DNA from: Chloroflexota bacterium
Lineage (GTDB): Bacteria; Desulfobacterota; Desulfuromonadia; Desulfuromonadales; Geopsychrobacteraceae
Direction of reading: 5' to 3'
NCBI GenBank assembly: GCA_015222355.1
Contig: JADFVC010000001.1
Coordinates: 1 to 5,518, forward strand
Length of the DNA stretch: 5,518 bases
Shown here: one piece after another, positions 1-5,518 of the stretch
Layout: each line of letters opens with the position of its first letter
Position numbering within the stretch: position 1 is the stretch's first letter
Notes under the pieces: model-generated
What the model was told of the DNA's origin: nothing
Databases searched by the model: none
The model's input: only the letters and a program-made list of their open reading frames with translations
Made by a program: the position numbers and the translations under genes

Positions 1-1
1 A

Positions 2-412
2 GATAGCGTCAGGGACGAGATCGCTCAACTGGAAAAGAAAAATAAGATTTTGAAGAAAAAAATCGGAAAAGTGAGAGATTTTGAAAAAAAGAAAGCCGAC
101 CTGGGCAAAAAACTGGACATTCTGGAACGGTTAAAAGCTGGGAAAAAAGGTCCTGTGTATCTGCTTGATGAGTTGAGTCACGCTTTGCCGGATAAGGTGT
201 GGTTGACAAACTTCACTGAAAAAGGTGGTCGAATCAATTTGGCCGGCTTTGGGGTTGATGAGCATATTGTCGCAAAATTTATGGAAAACCTGGAAAATTC
301 CAAATATTACCGGAATGTCGAACTCAGTGTGACTGAGCAGGCGAAAGTCGGCGGCAAAAAAATACAAAAATTTACCTTGAAATGTCGTACTGAAACACCT
401 CCATCTAAATAA
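2..412 (+). CDS. pilN: PilN, type IV pilus inner-membrane alignment protein (5' end missing)
   Basis: The frame is open from base 2 to the TAA at 410-412, giving 136 residues; the true start lies left of the window. PilN proteins are usually near 180-200 residues, so I infer that the missing part holds the short cytoplasmic N-terminus, which binds PilM, and the single transmembrane helix. What remains begins with a Lys/Glu-rich heptad-like stretch (about residues 1-48 of the fragment), consistent with the periplasmic coiled coil that pairs with PilO. The ferredoxin-like domain follows, with the family-like segment LLDELSHALPDKVWLTNF and then alternating strands ending in FTLKC. A TTG at position 50 lies inside the coiled coil and is not a credible start. 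pilO begins 14 bases after the stop, so the two are surely co-transcribed. Identification rests on this domain pattern plus the gene order N-O-P-Q. Confidence 0.9.
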   Translation, partial: DSVRDEIAQLEKKNKILKKKIGKVRDFEKKKADLGKKLDILERLKAGKKGPVYLLDELSHALPDKVWLTNFTEKGGRINLAGFGVDEHIVAKFMENLENSKYYRNVELSVTEQAKVGGKKIQKFTLKCRTETPPSK

Positions 413-413
413 C

Positions 414-417
414 GGGG
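414..417 (+). promoter_or_regulatory. Weak ribosome binding site of pilO
   Basis: GGGG lies in the 14-base pilN-pilO gap, nine bases before the pilO ATG at 427. It is the only purine-rich element there and is a modest match to the anti-Shine-Dalgarno sequence. Translational coupling to pilN termination probably helps initiation. Confidence 0.4.
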
Positions 418-426
418 CATTATTCA

Positions 427-1038
427 ATGGATGCACGCGTAGAAAAAATATTAAACCTGCCAGCTTACCAACGAATATTGATCGTCTTGGTAGTCATGGT
501 TCTCATTGGTGTCGGTTTTTACTTTTTGGTCTATCAGGGGCAATTAGAGGAACATGAAAAGTTGGTGAAAAAAAAGGCATCAGTTGAGAATACACTGAGG
601 AAAAATCAAAAAATTGCCAATAATTTGGAGTTGTATAAAAAAGAATATGAAAAACTGCAGGCCAAACTCGAAGAAGCTTTGGGTGAACTGCCTCTGAAAA
701 AAGAGATCCCCAGTTTGCTGACGAACATTGGGGCTCTGGCGAAAGAAAAGGGTTTGGAGATCCTCCGTTTTAAACCAAAAGGGGAAGTCCCCAAGGGGTT
801 TTATGCTGAAGTCCCCGTGGAGTTGAAACTGAGAGGCTCTTATCATCAGGCAGCTTCTTTCTTTGCTGCGGTTGGGAATATGGAGAGAATCGTCAATATT
901 CAGAATTTAAAGCTGGGTGGTGCAAAGACGGTTGCCGGACGCACCGCTCTCTCCATTGACTGTCGTGCAATAACCTACCGTTTTGTAGAAAACCCCCCGC
1001 CGAAGCCGAGTAAGAAGAAAGGGGGTAAAAAACGATGA
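427..1038 (+). CDS. pilO: PilO, type IV pilus inner-membrane alignment protein
   Basis: This protein of 203 residues is complete and of normal length for PilO. It is an inner-membrane protein that dimerises with PilN and, through PilP, couples the motor platform to the secretin. A short cytoplasmic N-terminus (1-16) containing NLPAYQR precedes one hydrophobic helix (about 17-36). A charged coiled coil follows (about 38-85). The PilO hallmark ELPLKKEIPSLLTNI (87-101) opens the periplasmic ferredoxin-like domain, where GSYHQAASFFAAVGNMERIV is the typical helix and strand. The last 15 residues are a Pro then Lys/Gly-rich tail (NPPPKPSKKKGGKKR, 189-203) that looks disordered. The ATG at 427 is chosen because it gives the standard short N-terminus before the membrane helix. 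The stop overlaps the pilP start (ATGA, 1035-1038). Confidence 0.95.
   Translation: MDARVEKILNLPAYQRILIVLVVMVLIGVGFYFLVYQGQLEEHEKLVKKKASVENTLRKNQKIANNLELYKKEYEKLQAKLEEALGELPLKKEIPSLLTNIGALAKEKGLEILRFKPKGEVPKGFYAEVPVELKLRGSYHQAASFFAAVGNMERIVNIQNLKLGGAKTVAGRTALSIDCRAITYRFVENPPPKPSKKKGGKKR
1020..1026 (+). promoter_or_regulatory. Ribosome binding site of pilP, inside the pilO 3' end
   Basis: AGGGGGT ends eight bases before the pilP ATG at 1035. It lies wholly within pilO codons for the Lys/Gly tail (Lys-Gly-Gly). Together with the ATGA stop-start overlap this points to translational coupling of PilO and PilP, which act in one complex. Confidence 0.55.
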
Positions 1039-1571
1039 AAAGAATTTGTTTTGCTTCTTGTGAAAAAACCTTCTTGTTTCTCGTGGTCTTGCTCATGGGG
1101 ATATTGACGCCATGTTGTGCCTATTCTCAGGAAACAGTTGAAGAAACTCCAGCAATCGTTAAAGAGACGAAAGCCCGAACTCGGGAATTAGTTTATAGCC
1201 CACTGGGCCGTAGAGATCCTTTTGTCCCTTTGGTTCAGGAAATCAGAAAAATTAACAGCCGGCCTGAAAAGGAACGGGGACCGCTGGAAAAGTTTGAGTT
1301 GGGGCAATTCAGGCTGTTGGCTATGTTGATTGTCAAAGGCATCCCGAGGGCCATGGTCAAGGCTCCGGATGGGAAAAGTTATACTGTGAAACCGGGAGAT
1401 CCCATTGGTAAAAATGGTGGGATTATCACTAAAATAGAGACCAAAAAGATGGGGATAGACCCCAACGGGCAAAGAATAGAAAAAAGCCCGGATCGAATCG
1501 TTGTCAAAGAGACCGGTGTGGATAGTTACACTGGTAAAGTGGTTACGGATTACCGTTACATAGTGATGTAG
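1035..1571 (+). CDS. pilP: PilP, type IV pilus assembly protein linking PilNO to the PilQ secretin
   Basis: This protein of 178 residues is complete and typical in length. PilP bridges the inner-membrane PilNO complex and the periplasmic N domains of PilQ. Residues 13-26 form a hydrophobic export signal after a basic start (MKR). The family motif SPLGRRDPFVPL is at 55-66, in the extended region that in known PilP proteins contacts PilN/PilO. The C-terminal beta-sandwich (homology region) covers about 88-178 and includes LIVKGIPRAMVK and DGKSYTVKPGDPIG. PilP is usually a lipoprotein, but here the Cys pair C27-C28 follows Leu-Thr-Pro, a poor lipobox because Pro precedes C27. AYS (29-31) before Gln32 would suit signal peptidase I instead. 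The start is fixed by the ATGA overlap with pilO and the upstream ribosome binding site. Confidence 0.94.
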   Translation: MKRICFASCEKTFLFLVVLLMGILTPCCAYSQETVEETPAIVKETKARTRELVYSPLGRRDPFVPLVQEIRKINSRPEKERGPLEKFELGQFRLLAMLIVKGIPRAMVKAPDGKSYTVKPGDPIGKNGGIITKIETKKMGIDPNGQRIEKSPDRIVVKETGVDSYTGKVVTDYRYIVM

Positions 1572-1629
1572 GTTTGTATTCAATCTGAATCAAAGCTCGT
1601 TCACGTCTGATTTCTTTAGGGGAATAAAT
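1572..1629 (+). promoter_or_regulatory. pilP-pilQ intergenic spacer with pilQ ribosome binding site
   Basis: This 58-base gap is the longest inside the pil unit. AGGGGA at 1618-1623 ends six bases before the pilQ ATG and is the best ribosome binding site in the operon. The rest holds only a 5-bp inverted repeat (ATTCA/TGAAT, 1578-1590, loop of 3), too short for a terminator. I see no convincing promoter, so pilQ is probably read through from upstream. Confidence 0.6.
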
Positions 1630-3753
1630 ATGAGAAGAAGCATTGTGCTGCTCAGTATGTTTTTTTTGGCGATGATGGCGGCATCAGCATCAAGTGTCAT
1701 TGCTGCTGATTCTGTTTCTTCAGTCAATATCGCCGAGCAAAGAGCGGAATTGACTGCCAGTGCAGGGATAGAGAAAATCCGTTATTTCACGCTGGATTCT
1801 CCTAAACGGTTAGTCGTTGATCTGTACGGTGTCCAACCGGGTGAGCATAGTCGGGCGATCACGCTGAGTGCCGGCTTCACATCGTTGAGGGTCGGGCCTT
1901 ATGAAGATAAAACCCGTTTTGTCTTCGATGTTTCCGGGGCTTTGTTTCCTACTTTTAAGGTCAATACGGAAAATGAGCAGGTTGTGGTGACCTGGCAGGA
2001 AGCCCGGTCTGCTGCCCGTCAAGCTCAAGCCGAGGCACCTACGGTTGGTAGTGCACAGGTGACGGCAATCGATTTTTCTGCTGCCGGCGGAAAATCAACG
2101 CTTCTCATTGTTCTGAAGGGTGAGGCAACGGCTTCTGATCCAGTCCTTGACGGCAACAGGGTGCAATTCGCAATTAAAAATGCGACTTTGCCACGTGCTT
2201 TACGGAGAGTTTTTGATACTCTGGCTTTCCCCAGTGCAATCCATTCTGTGACTCCTTATCTGGTGAACGTCGCTGGTCAACCTGAAGTCAGGTTTAACGT
2301 TCTTCTCAAGGGCAAGACTCCTTATCAACTGCAGAAGACGTCCGATGGTTATACTTTCTCTGTTGAAGATGGCGTGTACGCGACCTCATTTGCTGCGGCA
2401 ACCGGTGTGATGCCGTTAGCTGTCGACCCTTCTTCGCTGCAGGCGGCAAGGGTTGATGATGTGGCCGCCGTCGAGACGGTGCCTGCTGCGCTTCGGCCTT
2501 TAGCAGTGCCGATCATTGAAACTGTCGCGGCTGATGAGGTTAAATACTCTGGCGAAAAAACCTCTCTGGTTTTTGACAACGTGGATGTCAGAGATATTCT
2601 GCGACTGATTGCTGAAATCAGTGATCTCAATATTATCGCCTCGGATGATGTCAAGGGAAATATCACTCTGCGTTTGATCGATGTCCCCTGGGATCAGGCC
2701 TTGGATCTGATTCTCGATATCACCGGGCTCGGTATGTTGCAGGAAGGTAATGTGGTTCAGATTCTTCCGAAAAATAAAATTCGCTCGATGAAAGAAACGG
2801 AACTGACCGCGGCTCGCTCCCAGGAAAAGCTGGAACCCCTTGTCACGGAAGTTATCACAGTGAGTTATGCTGATCTTGGCAGTGTTGCCGGGCCAGCAGA
2901 GGAGGTTTTGAGCGAACGTGGCAGTATCACAGAAGATAGTCGTAATAAGTTGCTGATTATCACGGATGTGCCGTCGCGCATAGAGAAAGCTAAAGAGTTG
3001 ATCGATATCCTTGATACTCCCGAGCGTCAAGTCATGATCGAAGCGCGGATTGTTCAGGTGAACTCAAATTACTCGCGCGATTTAGGTGTGAACTGGTTTG
3101 TCGATGCTCGTGGGACCTCAAAATACGGTGATGGGATTATGGGTGGCGGCGGAGGCTTTTTGGTCGATGTTACTGATGAAGCATTAGGCTCATTAATTGC
3201 GACGCCGGGTTTAGCAACGCAGTTGACAGTCGGTACTGCAGTTATTGATGATTTTATTTTGTCAGCTCAGCTTTCAGCCTTGGAATCTAACGGTAAGGGT
3301 AAGGTCATCTCAACACCAAGAGTGACGACCTTGAACGGTGAAAAAGCGGTTATCAGTCAAGGGACGTCGATTCCTTACCAAACTTCAGGCGCAGATGGTC
3401 CTAAAACTGAATTTGTGAATGCAGAGCTGAAGTTGGAGGTTACTCCGGTCATCAATCCTGACAATTCTATTATTTTGGAAATTCTTGCGACGAATGACTC
3501 TCCGTCGTTAACCGCTGGTGCAACTGCACCCAGTATTGATACCAAGAAAACTGAAACTAAAGTTTTAATCAGGGATGGAGAAACAACAGTTATCGGCGGT
3601 ATTTTTATTGAAAATATTCAGGAGTCTGAGGATGGTATTCCTGGTTTGATGCACATTCCTATTCTTGGGCACCTGTTTAAATCATCAAAGAAGCAGACGG
3701 TTAAAGATGAGTTGCTGATTTTTATTACTCCGCGAATTCTGAATACAGAATAA
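1630..3753 (+). CDS. pilQ: PilQ, type IV pilus outer-membrane secretin
   Basis: This protein of 707 residues is complete and of normal length for PilQ. It forms the multimeric outer-membrane channel for the pilus. A Sec signal peptide (1-25 or 1-26, cleavage in VIAAD) starts at a well-placed ATG. Two AMIN domains follow (about 32-123 and 143-246), which in this family bind peptidoglycan. An Ala/Val-rich linker (247-304) leads to the STN/N0 domain (about 305-384, with VDVRDILRLIAEISDLNII), which in other systems contacts PilP. The secretin N1 domain is at about 405-463. The secretin barrel runs from about 465 to the end, with a glycine run (505-509), VISTPRVTTLNGEKAVI (559-575), GETTVIGGIF (650-659), the signature IPGLMHIPILGHLF (670-683) and the C-terminal ELLIFITPRIL (694-704). 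No frameshift or missing domain is seen. It is the last gene before the terminator. Confidence 0.97.
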   Translation: MRRSIVLLSMFFLAMMAASASSVIAADSVSSVNIAEQRAELTASAGIEKIRYFTLDSPKRLVVDLYGVQPGEHSRAITLSAGFTSLRVGPYEDKTRFVFDVSGALFPTFKVNTENEQVVVTWQEARSAARQAQAEAPTVGSAQVTAIDFSAAGGKSTLLIVLKGEATASDPVLDGNRVQFAIKNATLPRALRRVFDTLAFPSAIHSVTPYLVNVAGQPEVRFNVLLKGKTPYQLQKTSDGYTFSVEDGVYATSFAAATGVMPLAVDPSSLQAARVDDVAAVETVPAALRPLAVPIIETVAADEVKYSGEKTSLVFDNVDVRDILRLIAEISDLNIIASDDVKGNITLRLIDVPWDQALDLILDITGLGMLQEGNVVQILPKNKIRSMKETELTAARSQEKLEPLVTEVITVSYADLGSVAGPAEEVLSERGSITEDSRNKLLIITDVPSRIEKAKELIDILDTPERQVMIEARIVQVNSNYSRDLGVNWFVDARGTSKYGDGIMGGGGGFLVDVTDEALGSLIATPGLATQLTVGTAVIDDFILSAQLSALESNGKGKVISTPRVTTLNGEKAVISQGTSIPYQTSGADGPKTEFVNAELKLEVTPVINPDNSIILEILATNDSPSLTAGATAPSIDTKKTETKVLIRDGETTVIGGIFIENIQESEDGIPGLMHIPILGHLFKSSKKQTVKDELLIFITPRILNTE

Positions 3754-3770
3754 GCTCAGTCATTCAGCTG

Positions 3771-3805
3771 AAAAAGAGGGCAGGGAGACCTGCCCTCTTT
3801 TTTTT
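3771..3805 (+). terminator. Rho-independent terminator after pilQ
   Basis: A perfect inverted repeat, arms 3771-3784 and 3789-3802, has the GC-rich core GAGGGCAGG/CCTGCCCTC closed by a GAGA (GNRA-type) loop. Eight T residues follow the core (3798-3805), and the outer five pairs are A-T. It starts 17 bases after the pilQ stop, so it ends the pil transcript. Read on the - strand the same stem is followed by five T residues, so weak bidirectional action is possible. No - strand gene is visible that would need it. Confidence 0.93.
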
Positions 3806-3858
3806 CCTGATTTCCCTGAATTATAAAACGCTTCAAATCCATTGGATGATGACAGGTT
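3806..3858 (+). promoter_or_regulatory. aroB leader with a possible -10 element
   Basis: Because a strong terminator precedes it, aroB needs its own promoter or read-through. TATAAA at 3822-3827 matches the sigma-70 -10 consensus in five of six bases and lies 31 bases before the aroB ATG. The -35 position at 17-base spacing falls in the terminator T tract and matches poorly, and there is no extended -10. The promoter call is therefore tentative. The ribosome binding site is also poor: AGG at 3854-3856 is only two bases from the start. Confidence 0.25.
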
Positions 3859-4941
3859 ATGATCGAGAAAATTACTGTCCCGCTCGGGAATCGCAGTTAT
3901 CAAATATTGATCGGTGCCGATATCCTTGGAACCCTGGGAAGTCAACTTGGTGAAATTGGGTTTCCCCGTCGTGTGGCAGTGATTTCCAATGATCTGGTCA
4001 GTGGCCTCTATGGAAAGGCGGTCTGTGATTCACTGCTTGCCGCGGGTTTTAATCCTCTGGAAATTAACCTTCCCGATGGAGAGCAATATAAAAATCTTCA
4101 GACCCTTGAGCAGATTTATGATGAACTGATACGGCATAATTTTGATCGGGGGTCCGGTCTTATCGCTCTTGGTGGTGGTGTCATTGGTGACATGGTCGGT
4201 TTTGCTGCGGCAACCTTCTTGCGTGGCGTCCCATTTGTCCAGGTGCCGACAACGCTGCTTGCTCAGGTTGACAGTTCCGTTGGCGGTAAGACCGCAGTGA
4301 ATCATCCTTTGGGAAAAAATCTCATCGGTGCTTTTTATCAACCGAAATTAGTGTTGATTGATGTTGCGACCCTTAATACTCTGGAATTGCGGGAAGTGAA
4401 TGCCGGCCTTGCGGAGGTTATTAAGTACGGTGTTATTCGTGACCAGGAGTTTTTTTCCTGGCTTGAAGCGAATGCCTCGGCACTGCAGAATCGCCAATTT
4501 GCAGCCCTGATCACAGCGGTAAAGAGGTCTTGCCAAATAAAAGCGGATATTGTAGAAGTTGATGAGAAAGAAGGATCAATTCGGGCTTTTTTAAACTTTG
4601 GACACACCTTTGGCCATGCCATTGAGTCACTCGCCGGGTATGGTGAATGGAAACACGGGGAAGCGATCGCCGTCGGGATGATTGTGGCGGCAAAAATATC
4701 TGCATCTCGTGGTTTGTGCCGAAGTGAAGATGTGGCCCGCCTGACGGCGTTGCTGAAATCTCTTGAATTGCCGATTGAACTTCCGGATTATCCTCTGGAG
4801 GATTACGTTGCCGCAATGCAGCGTGACAAAAAGGTTAAACAGGGGACCCTGACTTTGGTCTTGAATCGGGGGATTGGATCTGTGCAGTTGGTAAAAGTTC
4901 CTGATATCTCGACGATTTTTTCTTCTATTCTGACCCCTTGA
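3859..4941 (+). CDS. aroB: 3-dehydroquinate synthase
   Basis: This protein of 360 residues is complete and of usual length. It is the cytoplasmic NAD- and divalent-metal-dependent enzyme that converts DAHP to 3-dehydroquinate, the second step of the shikimate pathway. The Rossmann-like N-terminal half has PDGEQYK (72-78), the glycine-rich LGGGVIGDMVGF (104-115) and VPTTLLAQVDSSVGGKTAVN (129-148), with active-site Lys144 and the following NHPLGKN. The C-terminal helical domain carries the metal ligands expected by family comparison: Glu186 in GLAEVIKYG, His249 in NFGHTFGHAIES and His266 in WKHGEA. His253 is the likely catalytic histidine. All key residues are present, so it should be active. 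The ATG at 3859 gives the standard opening MIEKITVPLGNRSYQILIG; nearby upstream ATGs are out of frame. It stands alone behind the pil terminator and is followed nine bases later by a TPR gene, probably in the same transcript. Confidence 0.98.
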   Translation: MIEKITVPLGNRSYQILIGADILGTLGSQLGEIGFPRRVAVISNDLVSGLYGKAVCDSLLAAGFNPLEINLPDGEQYKNLQTLEQIYDELIRHNFDRGSGLIALGGGVIGDMVGFAAATFLRGVPFVQVPTTLLAQVDSSVGGKTAVNHPLGKNLIGAFYQPKLVLIDVATLNTLELREVNAGLAEVIKYGVIRDQEFFSWLEANASALQNRQFAALITAVKRSCQIKADIVEVDEKEGSIRAFLNFGHTFGHAIESLAGYGEWKHGEAIAVGMIVAAKISASRGLCRSEDVARLTALLKSLELPIELPDYPLEDYVAAMQRDKKVKQGTLTLVLNRGIGSVQLVKVPDISTIFSSILTP

Positions 4942-4946
4942 GAGGA
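4941..4946 (+). promoter_or_regulatory. Ribosome binding site of the TPR gene
   Basis: AGAGGA begins at the last base of the aroB stop codon and ends four bases before the ATG at 4951. It decides the start of the downstream open frame and, with the nine-base gap, indicates co-transcription and probable coupling with aroB. Confidence 0.7.
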
Positions 4947-4950
4947 AGCC

Positions 4951-5518
4951 ATGTCTGAACAGAATCAACAGAGTTCGCTTCTGGGGAAAATTGCGGCCTA
5001 TACGGAAATTTTGGTTAAGGATCCTAACTCTACCATTTTTGTGTCTTTGGGTGAGTCCTATCGAAAAATGGGGATGTTGGATGATGCCCGACAGGTTATC
5101 GAAAAAGGGTTGACTCTGTTTCCCGATTTCAGTCCAGCATATATTGTTTTGGGTCGAATTCTCTGTCAGCAGGGTGAATATGTTGAATCTGAAGCAGCGT
5201 TTCAAAAGGCTTTGGGTTTAGATAATGAAAGTTTGGCCGCCCTGGTTGGTTTTTCACGGCTGTTGATTTTGCTCGGTCGTGAAGAGCACGCTCGTGAACT
5301 TTTGTTGAAGGCTCGGCCCCTGAGCCCGGCTGATCCGATCATCAATAAGTTACTGCTTTCCTTGCCTGAAGAATCACTCAATAGCGAAGATCAGGTTACC
5401 GTTGTCACTGAAGAGGAGGTGCCTGCTGCGGAAGAAATTTCTGAAGAAAGATCGGAAAAGCCGCTGCTGGCGTCGTCAACTCTCGCAGAATTATATTTAA
5501 AACAAGGCCTGTCTCAGC
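4951..5518 (+). CDS. TPR-repeat protein of unknown function (3' end missing)
   Basis: The frame is open from the ATG at 4951 to the window edge, giving 189 residues. There is no signal peptide or membrane helix at the start (MSEQNQQSSLLGKIAAYTEI), so this part is probably cytoplasmic. Three consecutive 34-residue TPR units are visible at about 26-59, 60-93 and 94-127. Each has the usual pattern, for example SLGESYRKMGMLDDARQVIE and VLGRILCQQGEYVESEAAFQ. An acidic linker (about 138-170, rich in Glu) separates these from a renewed helical segment, STLAELYLKQGL (176-187), which looks like the start of another TPR block cut by the window edge. TPRs are protein-binding scaffolds, so no enzymatic role can be read from them. 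Its position after aroB recalls damX in E. coli (hofQ-aroK-aroB-damX), but nothing in the visible part resembles DamX. I do not recognise a named gene. Confidence 0.88.
   Translation, partial: MSEQNQQSSLLGKIAAYTEILVKDPNSTIFVSLGESYRKMGMLDDARQVIEKGLTLFPDFSPAYIVLGRILCQQGEYVESEAAFQKALGLDNESLAALVGFSRLLILLGREEHARELLLKARPLSPADPIINKLLLSLPEESLNSEDQVTVVTEEEVPAAEEISEERSEKPLLASSTLAELYLKQGLSQ

Noticed and set aside
50..412. TTG at position 50 as the start of pilN
   Set aside because: The frame is open upstream to the window edge and the TTG lies inside the coiled coil; a start there would remove the membrane helix that PilN needs.
1578..1590. ATTCA/TGAAT inverted repeat between pilP and pilQ as an operator or terminator
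   Set aside because: The stem is only five A/T-rich pairs with no T tract and no second copy, which is expected by chance.
2479..2491. GGTGCCTGCTGCG found in pilQ and again near 5419 in the TPR gene, as a possible repeat
   Set aside because: Only 13 bases are shared, both within coding sequence for Val-Pro-Ala-Ala in Ala/Glu-rich linkers; there is no flanking similarity and no third copy was noticed.
2500..3030. 176-residue open frame on the - strand inside pilQ
   Set aside because: It is antisense to the STN and N1 domains of PilQ, which are clearly coding on the + strand; its composition is typical of a shadow frame.
4627..5205. 192-residue open frame on the - strand across the aroB-TPR junction
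   Set aside because: It is fully antisense to the well-supported aroB and TPR coding frames, has no recognisable domain and reads as low-complexity shadow sequence.
5414..5420. Perfect AGGAGGT inside the TPR gene as a ribosome binding site for an internal gene
   Set aside because: No start codon lies at a suitable distance with a sustained frame; the bases simply encode the Glu-rich linker.

Overview
This window is a stretch of chromosomal core genes, all on the + strand. It holds the distal part of a type IV pilus (T4P) assembly operon, pilN(partial)-pilO-pilP-pilQ, followed by a strong intrinsic terminator. After that comes a second unit, aroB (3-dehydroquinate synthase) and the start of a tetratricopeptide-repeat (TPR) gene that runs off the right edge. 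Base composition looks moderate (uncounted, close to half G+C). The protein sequences, the pil-aro linkage and the TPR gene after aroB suggest a deltaproteobacterium of the Desulfuromonadales/Geobacter type. That placement is inferred from general resemblance, not from a search.

Layout: 2-412 is the C-terminal part of PilN. 427-1038 is PilO, which overlaps pilP (1035-1571) by an ATGA junction. A 58-bp gap with a good ribosome binding site precedes pilQ (1630-3753). A perfect GC-rich hairpin with a T tract (3771-3805) ends the pil unit. aroB lies at 3859-4941. Nine bases later a TPR protein starts at 4951 behind a clear AGAGGA site and is still open at 5518.

How the genes work together: PilN and PilO are bitopic inner-membrane proteins that form the periplasmic alignment complex of the T4P machine. 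PilP links that complex to the PilQ secretin, the outer-membrane channel through which the pilus passes. AroB makes 3-dehydroquinate in the shikimate pathway and has no mechanistic link to pili. The pilMNOPQ-aroK-aroB (E. coli hofMNOPQ-aroK-aroB-damX) neighbourhood is nevertheless conserved in proteobacteria. Here aroK is absent between pilQ and aroB, and the terminator occupies that place.

I found no RNA gene, mobile element, CRISPR array, attachment site or origin, and no sign of an undescribed system. The points most worth checking are the aroK-less terminator junction, the non-canonical lipoprotein signal of PilP and the unnamed TPR gene.
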